DNA from: Candidatus Neomarinimicrobiota bacterium
GTDB taxonomy: Bacteria > Fidelibacterota > Fidelibacteria > Fidelibacterales > Fidelibacteraceae
DNA: 64,000 nucleotides
Assembly: GCA_021157965.1 (NCBI GenBank)
Contig: JAGGVO010000041.1
Coordinates: 1 to 64,000 of the forward strand
Direction of reading: 5' to 3'
Positions within the stretch are counted from its first letter, which is position 1. Every line of letters begins with the position of its first letter. The notes below the pieces were generated by a model. The model did not search any database. It was not told the origin of the DNA and was given only the letters and a program-made list of their open reading frames with translations. Below, one piece after another: positions 35,752 to 44,789 of this stretch. A program made the position numbers and the translations under genes.

Positions 35752-36639
35752 CTAATACTTCCCGGTTATGCCGATAAAGGCATCTTCCAGTGTCATGGGG
35801 ACTTCCCTGAAATTATCGTAGGCAATACCTTTATCTTTCAGGTATTTTTTCACATCTTCCGGGGATTTGAATGAATAAACCGAGGCGTGATTCTTCACCC
35901 GGTCATAATTGGTAATGACATCATCTTTTGTCAAATTCACCGGGCCGTTTTTTACCTGAAAATCATACTGTCGAAAATGGTTCATAAAGTAATCCATTGA
36001 AGAGGAGTGTAAAACTCCTTCATATCCCATGATCACCACATCATCAATCAGGCGTTCCATATCCTGAATAATGTGGGAAGTGACAAAAATGGTTTTGTTT
36101 TCAGCTTTGCCGTATTCTGCCAGGAATTCGACAAAAAGACGCCGGTATCCCGGATCAAGCCCCATGGAAAAGTCATCCATAATCATCAAATCCGGATCCT
36201 GTGCCAGAATAAGTCCTAAGGCAACCTGGCTTTGCTGTCCGCAACTCATGGTGGATATTTTTTGCTTTTCCGTAATTTTAAGCTTGCTCATGAGTTCATA
36301 ATAGGGCTCTTTTTTCCATTGGGGATAAAACTGTGAATAAAATTTCTCGATCTGGTAGATATTCATAAAATCATACTGAATATGTCCCTCCAGAAGAAAT
36401 CCTACTTTTGATTTGGTTTCAGGACTCAGATACTGAGAGTTTTCGCCCAGGATAAAGCATTCCCCGGCTTTGGGCTCCAGAAACCCGTTCAAAATGTTAA
36501 TGGTGGTGGTTTTACCCGTTCCGTTCTTGCCAAGAAGTCCCAGTATTGAACCGGTCTTAATATTAAAACTCATGTTCTCGTAGACCTTCTTGTCTCCGTA
36601 ATAGTGTGTGAGATTTCTACATTCTACAGCGTATTCCAT
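35752..36639 (-). CDS. ABC transporter ATP-binding protein with altered signature
   Basis: A 295-residue cytoplasmic ATPase of the ABC-2 exporter class. ATG at 36639 follows AGAGAAAG; the open frame to 36720 includes a Cys-rich stretch that is not homologous to anything and is rejected. Walker A is GLLGKNGTGKTTT (about residues 37-49). The signature is MSCGQQSQ in place of LSGGQ, and the Walker B end reads LMIMDDFSMGLDP, with Asp where the catalytic Glu is usual. The C-terminal 80 residues carry an accessory domain (GPVNLTKDDVITNYDRV). These changes may slow ATP hydrolysis. It heads the five-gene run that ends in the second receptor cassette. Confidence 0.82.
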   Translation of the reverse strand: MEYAVECRNLTHYYGDKKVYENMSFNIKTGSILGLLGKNGTGKTTTINILNGFLEPKAGECFILGENSQYLSPETKSKVGFLLEGHIQYDFMNIYQIEKFYSQFYPQWKKEPYYELMSKLKITEKQKISTMSCGQQSQVALGLILAQDPDLMIMDDFSMGLDPGYRRLFVEFLAEYGKAENKTIFVTSHIIQDMERLIDDVVIMGYEGVLHSSSMDYFMNHFRQYDFQVKNGPVNLTKDDVITNYDRVKNHASVYSFKSPEDVKKYLKDKGIAYDNFREVPMTLEDAFIGITGKY

Positions 36640-36949
36640 ACACTTTCTCTTGGTTATGTGTTTAGAGTGTTTACAGCATAAGCAATTTTCGCAAACTATC
36701 CGATAAATGACAAGCATCAATTTCAGAAAATCTTATATTTTTGCAACAATATGATAATTTTTTTTCAAAATTCCTGTACTTTATAAAGACAAAACCAGAA
36801 TATGGGCACACATAGTAAAAACATTGCGCGTTAATAATATACAATACGTGCATAAATATACACAACTGTTCAAAAACAATATCTTGTGTTTTCAGGAGAA
36901 TTACCGGTACGCCGGGAGAGGAGTTTTTCGGCATACCGGTAAGTTATTT
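36640..36949 (-). other. Non-coding gap between the ABC operon and the M16 peptidase gene
   Basis: About 310 AT-rich bases on the minus strand. It holds the stem-loop at 36901-36942 just after the M16 stop, and presumably the promoter of the ABC genes. No convincing -35/-10 pair could be picked. Short open frames here lack ribosome sites and are rejected. Confidence 0.55.
36901..36942 (-). terminator. Long stem-loop after the M16 peptidase gene
   Basis: TTACCGGTACGCCG and CGGCATACCGGTAA form a 14-pair stem with one mismatch around a 14-base loop. It starts seven bases after the M16 stop on the minus strand. A T-run is lacking, so it may terminate weakly or protect the 3' end of the transcript. 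Confidence 0.5.
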
Positions 36950-39793
36950 TCATTTTTTCAGGATTTGTTTTTGTGGATACAGAACCACCCGGATATACCC
37001 GTCTGTGTCGAGATATTTCCGGGCTTTATCCACAACAACTTCTTTGGACAGATTTTTGATATAGTCGTCAATGGCTAACAGCATGTCGGGGTCATCTCCA
37101 TAGAAGTAGATATTTTTCAGTTCATTCAACCAGTATTTGTTCTGCTTCAGGTTATTTTCGCGCTGACGCAGGGCAATTTCCCGGACTTTTTCCACCGCCA
37201 CGGGATCAAGTTCTCCGGCCTTTATCCGTTCCAGTTCATCCAGGAGCTTATCCGTCAACTCTTCAACCCGGGCAGGTTCGCAGGCAAAATAGAATTGCAC
37301 GGAGGTTTCTTCCACGGGAAACCGTGAAATGTTTCCCCGGACAGACACTCCGTATGTCCCGCTGCTTTCTTCACGGATAACCTCCCTTAACCGAGCCTTA
37401 ACCACATCTTTCATCGCTGTTATATAAAATTCCTCGGCGGGAGAATAGTTAAAAGGACTGTGGAGCAGCATGAAATTGATACTTTTATCTTCCTCACCCC
37501 GGTATATTTCCTTTTCAACCGGACCCCCGGCAAAACGGACGCCTTCATCTTTCCAGCTTTCCTTCCGATCCAACGCGGGAAGCGTGGCCAGATATTGTTC
37601 CACCAGAGGGCGCATCTCCTCCAAGGTAAAACTCCCGACAAAAACGAAGGTGAAATCGCCGGCATCTGCATACCTGTCTTTATAGAAATCCGCTGCGACC
37701 TGCATATCCATCTTGTCCAGATCATCCAGAGACATGGGCTCCCGGCGGGGATGATGGTCATACATAATCGCCATCACACTGTCATGATAGACGGATTCGG
37801 GATCTGCGGCAGCATTATAAAGCCGTGCCCTGTACTGTTCAACAAGGGTGTTAAAGGCGCTACTGTCCACACGGGGCTGGACAAAATAGGAATATATCAT
37901 TTCGAAAAGGGTCTTTGAATCGGAAACCGTGCTGTTTCCGCGCATCCCTTCAGAGAGAATGGCAATGTAGGGGTTTACTCTGACATTCTTACCGGCCAGT
38001 TTCTTCTGGAGGTCCGTGGCATTGTAAGCACCCAATCCGCTTTGCTGGATGAGTTGTGCCCCTATCTTGGCACTGACCAGGTCTTCTGTGGGCGCCAGAC
38101 TCCACCCCCCTGGACTTACAGCCGCAAATTCAATCTCATCTGCCTTAAAATCTGTTGGTTTCAATACCACTTTTGACCCGTTTGAAAGAGTCCATTCCGT
38201 GACACCTACCGACGGATACTCTTTTTCCCGGATAATTTCTCCCGGTTCGGGGAGTTCTGCAAGCAGTGGCTCTGTGAGAACCGTTTCCGTATAAGGTTTA
38301 ATCTCCATAGTGATGACTTTTTCAAAAATAGCATTCAAATCGTCTTCCGTAGGAACAGGCAATCCTTCTTTTTCAGGCATTTCCACCAGTACAATGCGGT
38401 TTTCGTCAGTCATAAGACCTTCAGATACAGCCATGACTTCCTCCAGGCGAATGCCGGGTATTTCCTGCTGTGCCAGCTTATATTCCCATTCAATTCCCGG
38501 AATGCTTTCACCGCTGAGGAAATTCCGGATATACTCTGCAGCGATGGATTCCGATTCCCGGTTTTCACGTTCGGTATAACTGCGTTTGTAACCGGTCAGG
38601 AGTTGTTTTTTGGCTCGTTCCAGTTCTGATTCCAGAAATCCGTGCCGCCTGGCCCGTTCTGCTTCAGTCAGAATGGTTTCAATACTTTCCATAAGACGTC
38701 CGGGTTTGGCAATGACATTCAGTCCGAAGACGTCCACGGTCCGCACATAACTGCCTTTGCCGCAACTGGCCCGGACAAAGGGTGCGTCAGGTTCCCGGTT
38801 GATTTCGGCCAGCCGGGCATTCAACATGCGGAAATAAAGATTCTCAAGAAGCGTTTGCCGGTAATCGGCGGCAGTTTTATTTACTTGTGGTATCTTTTTA
38901 TAATAAATGCTCGCCCGCTCTGCTGTGGCTTCTTTATCGGTACAAATGGAATAAAGGGGCTCTTCGTTATCGGGGACTTGAAATAGTTCCCGTTCACGGG
39001 GGTTTTCCGGTCCTTCAAAAGGTTCAAAAGTATCACGGATCCACGTCAGCATCGAGTCGGCCTTAAAATCTCCGACAGCAATCACCGCCATAAGATCCGG
39101 ACGGTACCACTCATGATAATAGCGTTTAATTTCTGAGTGCGGGGCTTTTCGGATGACAAGGGTATCACCGATGGTCAGCCTGTCTGCATATTTGGATCCC
39201 CTGAACAGAACCTTGATATGTTCGTCAAACATCCGAGCCCTGGCTGAACGGCCGGACCGGAACTCTTCTATGACTACACCTTTTTCTTTTTCCACTTCGA
39301 GAGAATCAAACAGAAGTTTATAGGCCCAGTTTTCAAGGATATTAACTCCCATTTTCAACAGGGGCAGCGAATCCGTCGGGACCTCAAGGATATAAATCGT
39401 TTCATCAAAACCGGTATAGGCATTTAAATCATACCCAAACCGGACGCCAATACGCTCCAGGGTATCAATCAGGGAGTTGTGAGGATAATCGGCCATTCCG
39501 TTGAAGTGAAGATGTTCCAGCAAATGGGCAAACCCTTTCTGGGAATCGTCTTCCAGAATGGCACCGGCATTGACAGCCAAACGCAATTCCGCCCTGTTTT
39601 CCGGTTCTCCATTCTCCCGTATATAGTATGTCATGCCATTATCAAGTTTCCCCTTTAATATTTTTGAATCCACGGGGATTTGAGCCTCAAGGGGAATCTG
39701 CTCCGGTTTGCTGACCACGGATTTATCGGCACAGGAAAACATGATTCCTGCGGTGACAAGTATTAAGATCCATGCTATGTGTTTATGCTTCAT
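36950..39793 (-). CDS. M16 family zinc metallopeptidase lipoprotein
   Basis: A 947-residue lipoprotein, processing-protease type. ATG at 39793 follows GAGGAG; the open frame to 39832 is less likely. Signal peptide ends at MFSC (residue 21). The inverted zinc motif HLLEH is at 90-94, with the third ligand probably a Glu in EKEKGVVIEEF about 75 residues later. The full-length four-domain M16 layout is present, and the second half lacks the zinc motif, as is normal. Being a lipoprotein, it should act in the periplasm or on the surface. It lies 88 bases after the clan CD protease gene in the same direction, so the two peptidases may be made together. Confidence 0.88.
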   Translation of the reverse strand: MKHKHIAWILILVTAGIMFSCADKSVVSKPEQIPLEAQIPVDSKILKGKLDNGMTYYIRENGEPENRAELRLAVNAGAILEDDSQKGFAHLLEHLHFNGMADYPHNSLIDTLERIGVRFGYDLNAYTGFDETIYILEVPTDSLPLLKMGVNILENWAYKLLFDSLEVEKEKGVVIEEFRSGRSARARMFDEHIKVLFRGSKYADRLTIGDTLVIRKAPHSEIKRYYHEWYRPDLMAVIAVGDFKADSMLTWIRDTFEPFEGPENPRERELFQVPDNEEPLYSICTDKEATAERASIYYKKIPQVNKTAADYRQTLLENLYFRMLNARLAEINREPDAPFVRASCGKGSYVRTVDVFGLNVIAKPGRLMESIETILTEAERARRHGFLESELERAKKQLLTGYKRSYTERENRESESIAAEYIRNFLSGESIPGIEWEYKLAQQEIPGIRLEEVMAVSEGLMTDENRIVLVEMPEKEGLPVPTEDDLNAIFEKVITMEIKPYTETVLTEPLLAELPEPGEIIREKEYPSVGVTEWTLSNGSKVVLKPTDFKADEIEFAAVSPGGWSLAPTEDLVSAKIGAQLIQQSGLGAYNATDLQKKLAGKNVRVNPYIAILSEGMRGNSTVSDSKTLFEMIYSYFVQPRVDSSAFNTLVEQYRARLYNAAADPESVYHDSVMAIMYDHHPRREPMSLDDLDKMDMQVAADFYKDRYADAGDFTFVFVGSFTLEEMRPLVEQYLATLPALDRKESWKDEGVRFAGGPVEKEIYRGEEDKSINFMLLHSPFNYSPAEEFYITAMKDVVKARLREVIREESSGTYGVSVRGNISRFPVEETSVQFYFACEPARVEELTDKLLDELERIKAGELDPVAVEKVREIALRQRENNLKQNKYWLNELKNIYFYGDDPDMLLAIDDYIKNLSKEVVVDKARKYLDTDGYIRVVLYPQKQILKK

Positions 39794-39881
39794 CTGTCTC
39801 CTCATCTTTATATTATGTCCCATTGAGCGCATTTCGTTTCAATATCCCGAGGGTATACTCTTCTCACGGTTGACGGTTGCC

Positions 39882-42128
39882 TCAGGGTGTAATGGGATTG
39901 TTGGCGCCTTCTTTCAGGCGGTTATAGCTTTTCAGGGCTTCTTTCCGGACGGCCTTCGGCGTTTTGGGATCGGCAACTATTTTTAAAAGTGCTCCTTCGG
40001 CAAGCCCGGGGGCATCCGGATTCAGATGATACCATCCCAGAGCTTCCAGTGCAACAGTCCGGATATATTCACTTTCTTGAGGTGATGCTCCATATTTCAG
40101 CAGGACGGAAATGGCTTCGGGAAACTGGTAGTTTCTAAAAATCCGGATCTGCCTGTTTTTCTCTTTATCTGTGAGTGTTGTATCTTCAAGGGACTTAAGT
40201 AAATCGTCGTAAAGGCGGTGGTTTGAACTTCGGTCCAAACGTTGAATCGTCTCATTAATACGTGACAGTTCATTGTCGGTTTTAATATCATTACGATAGG
40301 TATAGCAGGTTTCCTGTTCATCGGCCAGAATAATTTCCAGGGCTCCCCGGGCGGCAAAGCGGACCCGTTTGGAAACATCGGATTCCACGGCGCCGGCCAA
40401 AACCGGCAGATAACGTTCGTGTCCTGCAGCGCCCATCATATTCATGGAAATACGGCGAATCAGTTCGGACGGATCCTTCGCCGCTTTTTCCAGAAGATCA
40501 TAAAATTCAGGCGTACGGAGGATTGCCAGGCATTTCAGGGCCTGAAGCCGGACGTTTTCCGACGGATCTTCGAGGAAGGTTCGCACCAGAAAGTCCTTCC
40601 CTGCCTTGCCTTCCAGTTCAAACACCTTCCGGACAGCCAGTCCCCGAAGCGTCAGATCTTCGGATTCGAGCAGTTGTTCCCAGATTTTCACATCGTCTTT
40701 ATGATAGGCAAGAAGCCAATCCCACCATACCGTTTCCCGGCTTTGGTTGGAAAAATGAAAGGTGGGATCTCCGATCACATGGTTTTCAAGATACGTGTTG
40801 AACTGATGCCACTGGCCGACTCGCGCCCCCCGGGATATCATGCCGATCAGTTCATTGGGCCAGATATCCTGTTTCACATTGACCGTGTTGGCAACCCCCA
40901 CCAACGTTGCCCCTTCTTCCATGATATAAGTACCGGAAATATAATTTTCCTTAAAAAACTGTCCGTTAAAACATTCGTCAAAAACCACCATTCGCGCCAT
41001 CGGATCCGTTTTTAAGATATCGGAACTGTAGATATCCATCGCCGCGTAATACAGGGAATCTTCCCGAATGGATTCCGGGTCGTAGAGACCTTCAAACCAT
41101 TCATCCTTCACATGATACGCGTCCTGATAATATTTCCGGGACTCTTCAGCCCTTTCTTCACCATAGCGTTCCCGGGCAGTGCGGACTTTGCTTCTGAAAT
41201 GACGTTTAATATACTCTGCCGCCATGGCGGGATTCCGGGGTGTTTCAAGTCCGAGAAGATATTGCGTATCATATCCGCCATGACAGTGGAAAACAGCCAG
41301 ATCCAAATCAGGATGCTGCAATTCATCCAGAAGGATGGATTTTAAATCCTGGCTCATGGTGTGATAGTAATTTTTCAGATAAGCACCCGGCAGGTAGAGT
41401 TGGGGAAACTGTTCCTTCAGCATGTTAAGCTGGTCTTCCCAAGCACTAAGGGACTCACTATGATATCCGTGTCCGGCAAATGTAATCGCATGATCAAGGG
41501 CATTGGATTCATATTTCGCCTCAGCCGCTTTTTTCAGATAAGCAGCGATATCCTCATATTTTTCATCAGAATGGCGGGGGGATATAATCCGTCCGCTGTA
41601 GATATCCTTTTCGATCCGCTGGGGGGAATCGGGCCGCAGGGAGTAATAAAAGAGGCGGGAATCACTGGTATCCTGGCTGATAAAATCAAAACGCAGATCC
41701 GGATCATCGTAAAAACGGTCGGAGGCGATGGATGAGCGCTGCATGTCCTTAAACCTCACCGGATCCATTTTAAAAGCTGAAGTAAGATGCTGGGCATCCC
41801 GGATCATGGGAATGGGGATATCCCCCACAAAAACGGCGCCTTCTGTTGCAGGATTCTTATCAATCATGGCAATGATACTGTCTTTGATTTCACCGGGGTT
41901 CTCCCAGGACTTGCTGAAAAGTGTGGGTTTCATCCCGTCATACCGGAGGGCTTCCAGATAGGCCGTCAGTTCCTCGCGGACATGCTCATGAGTTTTATCA
42001 TCGATAAACACCAGAATGCCGGGTTTTTCACCGGTTTCAGGTGCCAGTTTGCCTGTTTGTACCATTGTGTGAGTACATCCGGATAAGAAGATGAACAGCA
42101 ACGCAAGGGTTGTCATCATACGCTTCAT
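39882..42128 (-). CDS. Clan CD (gingipain/caspase-like) peptidase lipoprotein with HEAT repeats
   Basis: A 748-residue lipoprotein. ATG at 42128 is chosen since it starts a compact lipoprotein signal (LFIFLSGC) ten bases after AGGAG; ATG at 42152 is in frame but has no site. The first 480 residues resemble C25-like folds: GAVFVGDIPIPMI (98-110), HCHGG with His283-Gly284, and VVFDECFNGQ with Cys386, the expected His-Gly...Cys dyad of clan CD. The gap between the two is about 100 residues, larger than usual in gingipains, owing to an inserted charged region. Residues about 480-740 are HEAT-like helical repeats (NVRLQALKCLAIL, LIRRISMNMMGAAGH, RVRFAARGALEII). It overlaps nothing but follows the barrel gene closely. 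Peptidase activity is inferred. Confidence 0.72.
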   Translation of the reverse strand: MKRMMTTLALLFIFLSGCTHTMVQTGKLAPETGEKPGILVFIDDKTHEHVREELTAYLEALRYDGMKPTLFSKSWENPGEIKDSIIAMIDKNPATEGAVFVGDIPIPMIRDAQHLTSAFKMDPVRFKDMQRSSIASDRFYDDPDLRFDFISQDTSDSRLFYYSLRPDSPQRIEKDIYSGRIISPRHSDEKYEDIAAYLKKAAEAKYESNALDHAITFAGHGYHSESLSAWEDQLNMLKEQFPQLYLPGAYLKNYYHTMSQDLKSILLDELQHPDLDLAVFHCHGGYDTQYLLGLETPRNPAMAAEYIKRHFRSKVRTARERYGEERAEESRKYYQDAYHVKDEWFEGLYDPESIREDSLYYAAMDIYSSDILKTDPMARMVVFDECFNGQFFKENYISGTYIMEEGATLVGVANTVNVKQDIWPNELIGMISRGARVGQWHQFNTYLENHVIGDPTFHFSNQSRETVWWDWLLAYHKDDVKIWEQLLESEDLTLRGLAVRKVFELEGKAGKDFLVRTFLEDPSENVRLQALKCLAILRTPEFYDLLEKAAKDPSELIRRISMNMMGAAGHERYLPVLAGAVESDVSKRVRFAARGALEIILADEQETCYTYRNDIKTDNELSRINETIQRLDRSSNHRLYDDLLKSLEDTTLTDKEKNRQIRIFRNYQFPEAISVLLKYGASPQESEYIRTVALEALGWYHLNPDAPGLAEGALLKIVADPKTPKAVRKEALKSYNRLKEGANNPITP

Positions 42129-42144
42129 AAAGAAGATTCTCCTT

Positions 42145-43641
42145 TTATTCATACTTGGGAATGAGTGTAATATTCAAAAGAAATTGATCCCGCCGGGCAT
42201 TTACGATGCGGAGATCATCCATCTCCGCCAACCAGGCATAGGATGCATCCAGGCGGGCGTTAAGGCGTGAAAGAATCTCTACATCGATGGATGAACCGGC
42301 TTTCAGGAGCGTGTTACCGGCTGTCATGGCCCATCTTTCATCCTCCAGAAAAGCCGGGGGAATGCTGTAAAAAGTCTGCTTCAAAAGGGATTCCCCGGAA
42401 ATTTCCTTCAAAACCGCCACATAAAAACGTGATGACAGATTGGCCTCCGGATCCGTATGCGCCTGGAGTTTCGGTCCGGCCATAACCTGTTTCCCGTAAA
42501 TGCCTCTTCCGTGAAAAGAATCCTCACGCCATGTTTCAAAACCTTCCATACACACACCGGCGGTGAGATATGAGGCCTTACCAAGAGTTATTCCGGCAAA
42601 GGCGGACATTTCCGTCAGGGTTCCTTTATACAGCGTCAGGGGAAAATCGGGATGTGTTGCCTCAGACGTCACAGTTTGTCCTTCTGCAGTCAGAACAGGA
42701 GAGATGAAGGATTCCCGGCTTGTTTGGGCAGAAATATCCCAGTTAATCCGACGGGTGGTCCAGGATCCTTGTGGAATGGCATCGGTACCTTCGTCTTCTG
42801 CTTCGCCCCGGCTCCATTCCGCCGTTACTTCTCCCTTCAGAGTTGTCCTGGCCGGAAGTGTGGTTTCAATGCCTGCGGATACGGAAAATCCCTGGCGCGT
42901 CTGGAGCCGTTCATAACTGGTTTGCCCCCGGTAATAGACGGGATGATTGAAACCGCGAAAAAGCATAAAAACGGGGGTGAGATTTTGTTCAAGGCTGTAT
43001 TTTACTGTTTCAATCTCTTCCTTGAACTCAAACAGGGCAGCGGAAAGACTCATGGCCTGCCTTCCGGAACGATAGAGAATGCCGGATGTCAGTTCATAAC
43101 CGTTTCGTTTCACACCGGGTTTGGGAAAATTCTGCTTGATGTGTTCATCCACCAGATATGTCAGGCCCAGTCCTCCGGATAGTGATTCAGACAGGGGTTG
43201 TTGCACATCCAGGGTCCATTGAATTCCGCTCATGTGCCAGTCGCCGGCTGTGGAATCGGCCAGATAGACCGGTATCTGTCCGTTGAGAGTGCTGTTGTGA
43301 CGAAAAAGCCGGTCATATTCCCGGTTTTCCCTGTAAGAAAAGGTTCCGGAAAAGAGTGTTTTGTTTGTCAGGGTTTTATATCCCGCCGCTGTAAGGGTGT
43401 GGTATGTTGCTGCCCCGGATTCAAAAGGGTGGTGAATGGAGCCGGATATATTGTTAAATCCATAACGATACCATGAACCGTTCGGGGCCGGTGCAACAAG
43501 GGATGCCGGATTGGCAAATTCCATGTATGTGGCATGAATAACGGGGGATCCTTTAAAATATTCCACTGGAGAAGCACCGGGAAGTCCCGTTGTCATGCCC
43601 ATGAAGAGGCATAAAACCGTCCACACCCATCGTCTCATCAT
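42145..43641 (-). CDS. Outer-membrane beta-barrel protein of receptor cassette 2 (DUF6850-like)
   Basis: A 498-residue predicted barrel with signal peptide MMRRWVWTVLCLFMGMTTG. Strand-like stretches alternate through the protein (LFSGTFSYRENREYDR, GGLGLTYLVDEHI, NGYELTSGILYRSGRQAMSL, ITLGKASYLTAGVCMEGFE). The start overlaps the lipoprotein stop by four bases. It occupies the third place of cassette 2, as does the gene at 28750 in cassette 1. The exact role is not known; a second barrel next to a TonB receptor could be a surface binding or assembly factor. Confidence 0.65.
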   Translation of the reverse strand: MMRRWVWTVLCLFMGMTTGLPGASPVEYFKGSPVIHATYMEFANPASLVAPAPNGSWYRYGFNNISGSIHHPFESGAATYHTLTAAGYKTLTNKTLFSGTFSYRENREYDRLFRHNSTLNGQIPVYLADSTAGDWHMSGIQWTLDVQQPLSESLSGGLGLTYLVDEHIKQNFPKPGVKRNGYELTSGILYRSGRQAMSLSAALFEFKEEIETVKYSLEQNLTPVFMLFRGFNHPVYYRGQTSYERLQTRQGFSVSAGIETTLPARTTLKGEVTAEWSRGEAEDEGTDAIPQGSWTTRRINWDISAQTSRESFISPVLTAEGQTVTSEATHPDFPLTLYKGTLTEMSAFAGITLGKASYLTAGVCMEGFETWREDSFHGRGIYGKQVMAGPKLQAHTDPEANLSSRFYVAVLKEISGESLLKQTFYSIPPAFLEDERWAMTAGNTLLKAGSSIDVEILSRLNARLDASYAWLAEMDDLRIVNARRDQFLLNITLIPKYE

Positions 43642-44789
43642 TGGGGCACCTCCCCTGGGGTGAGCGATTGGCTGATAATGAAATCAAAACTGCTGTTGTT
43701 GCTGTCTTTCAGGATGACCCGTCCATCCACGGCGACCGTATCCACAATCCGGGAAACAGACTGGGTTGTATAGGCCGGCATGCCACCTGTAAGTCCTGCA
43801 TCGATGGCAGGACTCAGCCGCTTTTTATCCATAAGGGAAGTGTTCTCCCGATAATCTACCCCGTCAATCACACTGGTCACGGGAATCAACAGGCGCTCAA
43901 AATTGTCATAACCGTATTGATAGGGATCTTTGACTTTTACAAGAAGAATCGCATCATTAAAAACGGAATAGAGAAAATCAATACCGTACTTATGATGAAC
44001 CTGGATCATATCTACAGCATTGGGGTTGTTCACATCTCCCTGGTCTTTCACATAGTATTCAAAATCTGCGTCCGTAAGATCGATGGAACTCTTATTGTAT
44101 TGGGCGTGATTAATGGCATCCTGGGCAATAATCACAGCCTCGCCGGGCTCCAGAGGATAATCGGTCCCTGTCCCAGGAAACATATAGGCATGGATGGCAT
44201 GAAGGTATTGATCATCGGCAAAACCATAATCCGTATCGCAAATGATGAGGCTGTCCAGATACTGAATGGTTTCGGAGTTATTGTAAATTTCCAGAAATTG
44301 GTCATGAAAGTAATTGGGGATGGGGTCGGGTTTAGACCCGCTGTAATAAATTTCAGAAATCACCAGGCTTCCGGAGCGGGACCGTGCAAGGGGAACGGTT
44401 AACGTAAGGGTTTCTCCGGGCTCGGCAAAAAGGATCACGTTGGAAGAATCCCCATTCAGGGTCCACATTTCGTTCCGGTTCAGAACTTCCCAGATTTCTT
44501 CCGTTTTCAAGGGGCGGGAGACAGAGATGCTGTAACGGTCAGGAAGGATAGCATTGAAAAGAACCACTCCCTGCGAATCGGTGACGGCTGTAAACTTGTT
44601 TCCATCAGTCAGTGAGAGGAGGGTTACGGTAGCCCCTTCCGTACTATTAAAGGAACCGGTACTGAAAACCGTGGTATCCTGCAACTGAATTTTCAGGTTA
44701 AAATGGGCTGAATGGGGGGATTCGGGGACATCCACACAAGCCCAGGTAAAAAGGAACAGCATGCTGAACAAAAGGGTATACTTTTTCAT
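43638..44789 (-). CDS. DUF4876-like lipoprotein of receptor cassette 2
   Basis: A 383-residue lipoprotein with a signal peptide ending at FTWAC. It has the same parts as the protein at 30155: an N-terminal beta-sandwich (GATVTLLSLTDGNKFTAV) and the sequence ISEIYYSGSKPDP, HDQFLEIYNNSETIQYLDS, VIIAQDAINH and SIDLTDADFEYY. The two are clear paralogues. It overlaps the receptor gene and the barrel gene by four bases on each side, so the three proteins are probably made in equal amounts. Confidence 0.78.
   Translation of the reverse strand: MKKYTLLFSMLFLFTWACVDVPESPHSAHFNLKIQLQDTTVFSTGSFNSTEGATVTLLSLTDGNKFTAVTDSQGVVLFNAILPDRYSISVSRPLKTEEIWEVLNRNEMWTLNGDSSNVILFAEPGETLTLTVPLARSRSGSLVISEIYYSGSKPDPIPNYFHDQFLEIYNNSETIQYLDSLIICDTDYGFADDQYLHAIHAYMFPGTGTDYPLEPGEAVIIAQDAINHAQYNKSSIDLTDADFEYYVKDQGDVNNPNAVDMIQVHHKYGIDFLYSVFNDAILLVKVKDPYQYGYDNFERLLIPVTSVIDGVDYRENTSLMDKKRLSPAIDAGLTGGMPAYTTQSVSRIVDTVAVDGRVILKDSNNSSFDFIISQSLTPGEVPQ

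Noticed and set aside
36640-36934. Short frames between the ABC ATPase and M16 genes, considered as a precursor peptide for the exporter
   Set aside because: No ribosome site, no leader-like motif and no glycine-glycine cleavage site; composition looks non-coding.
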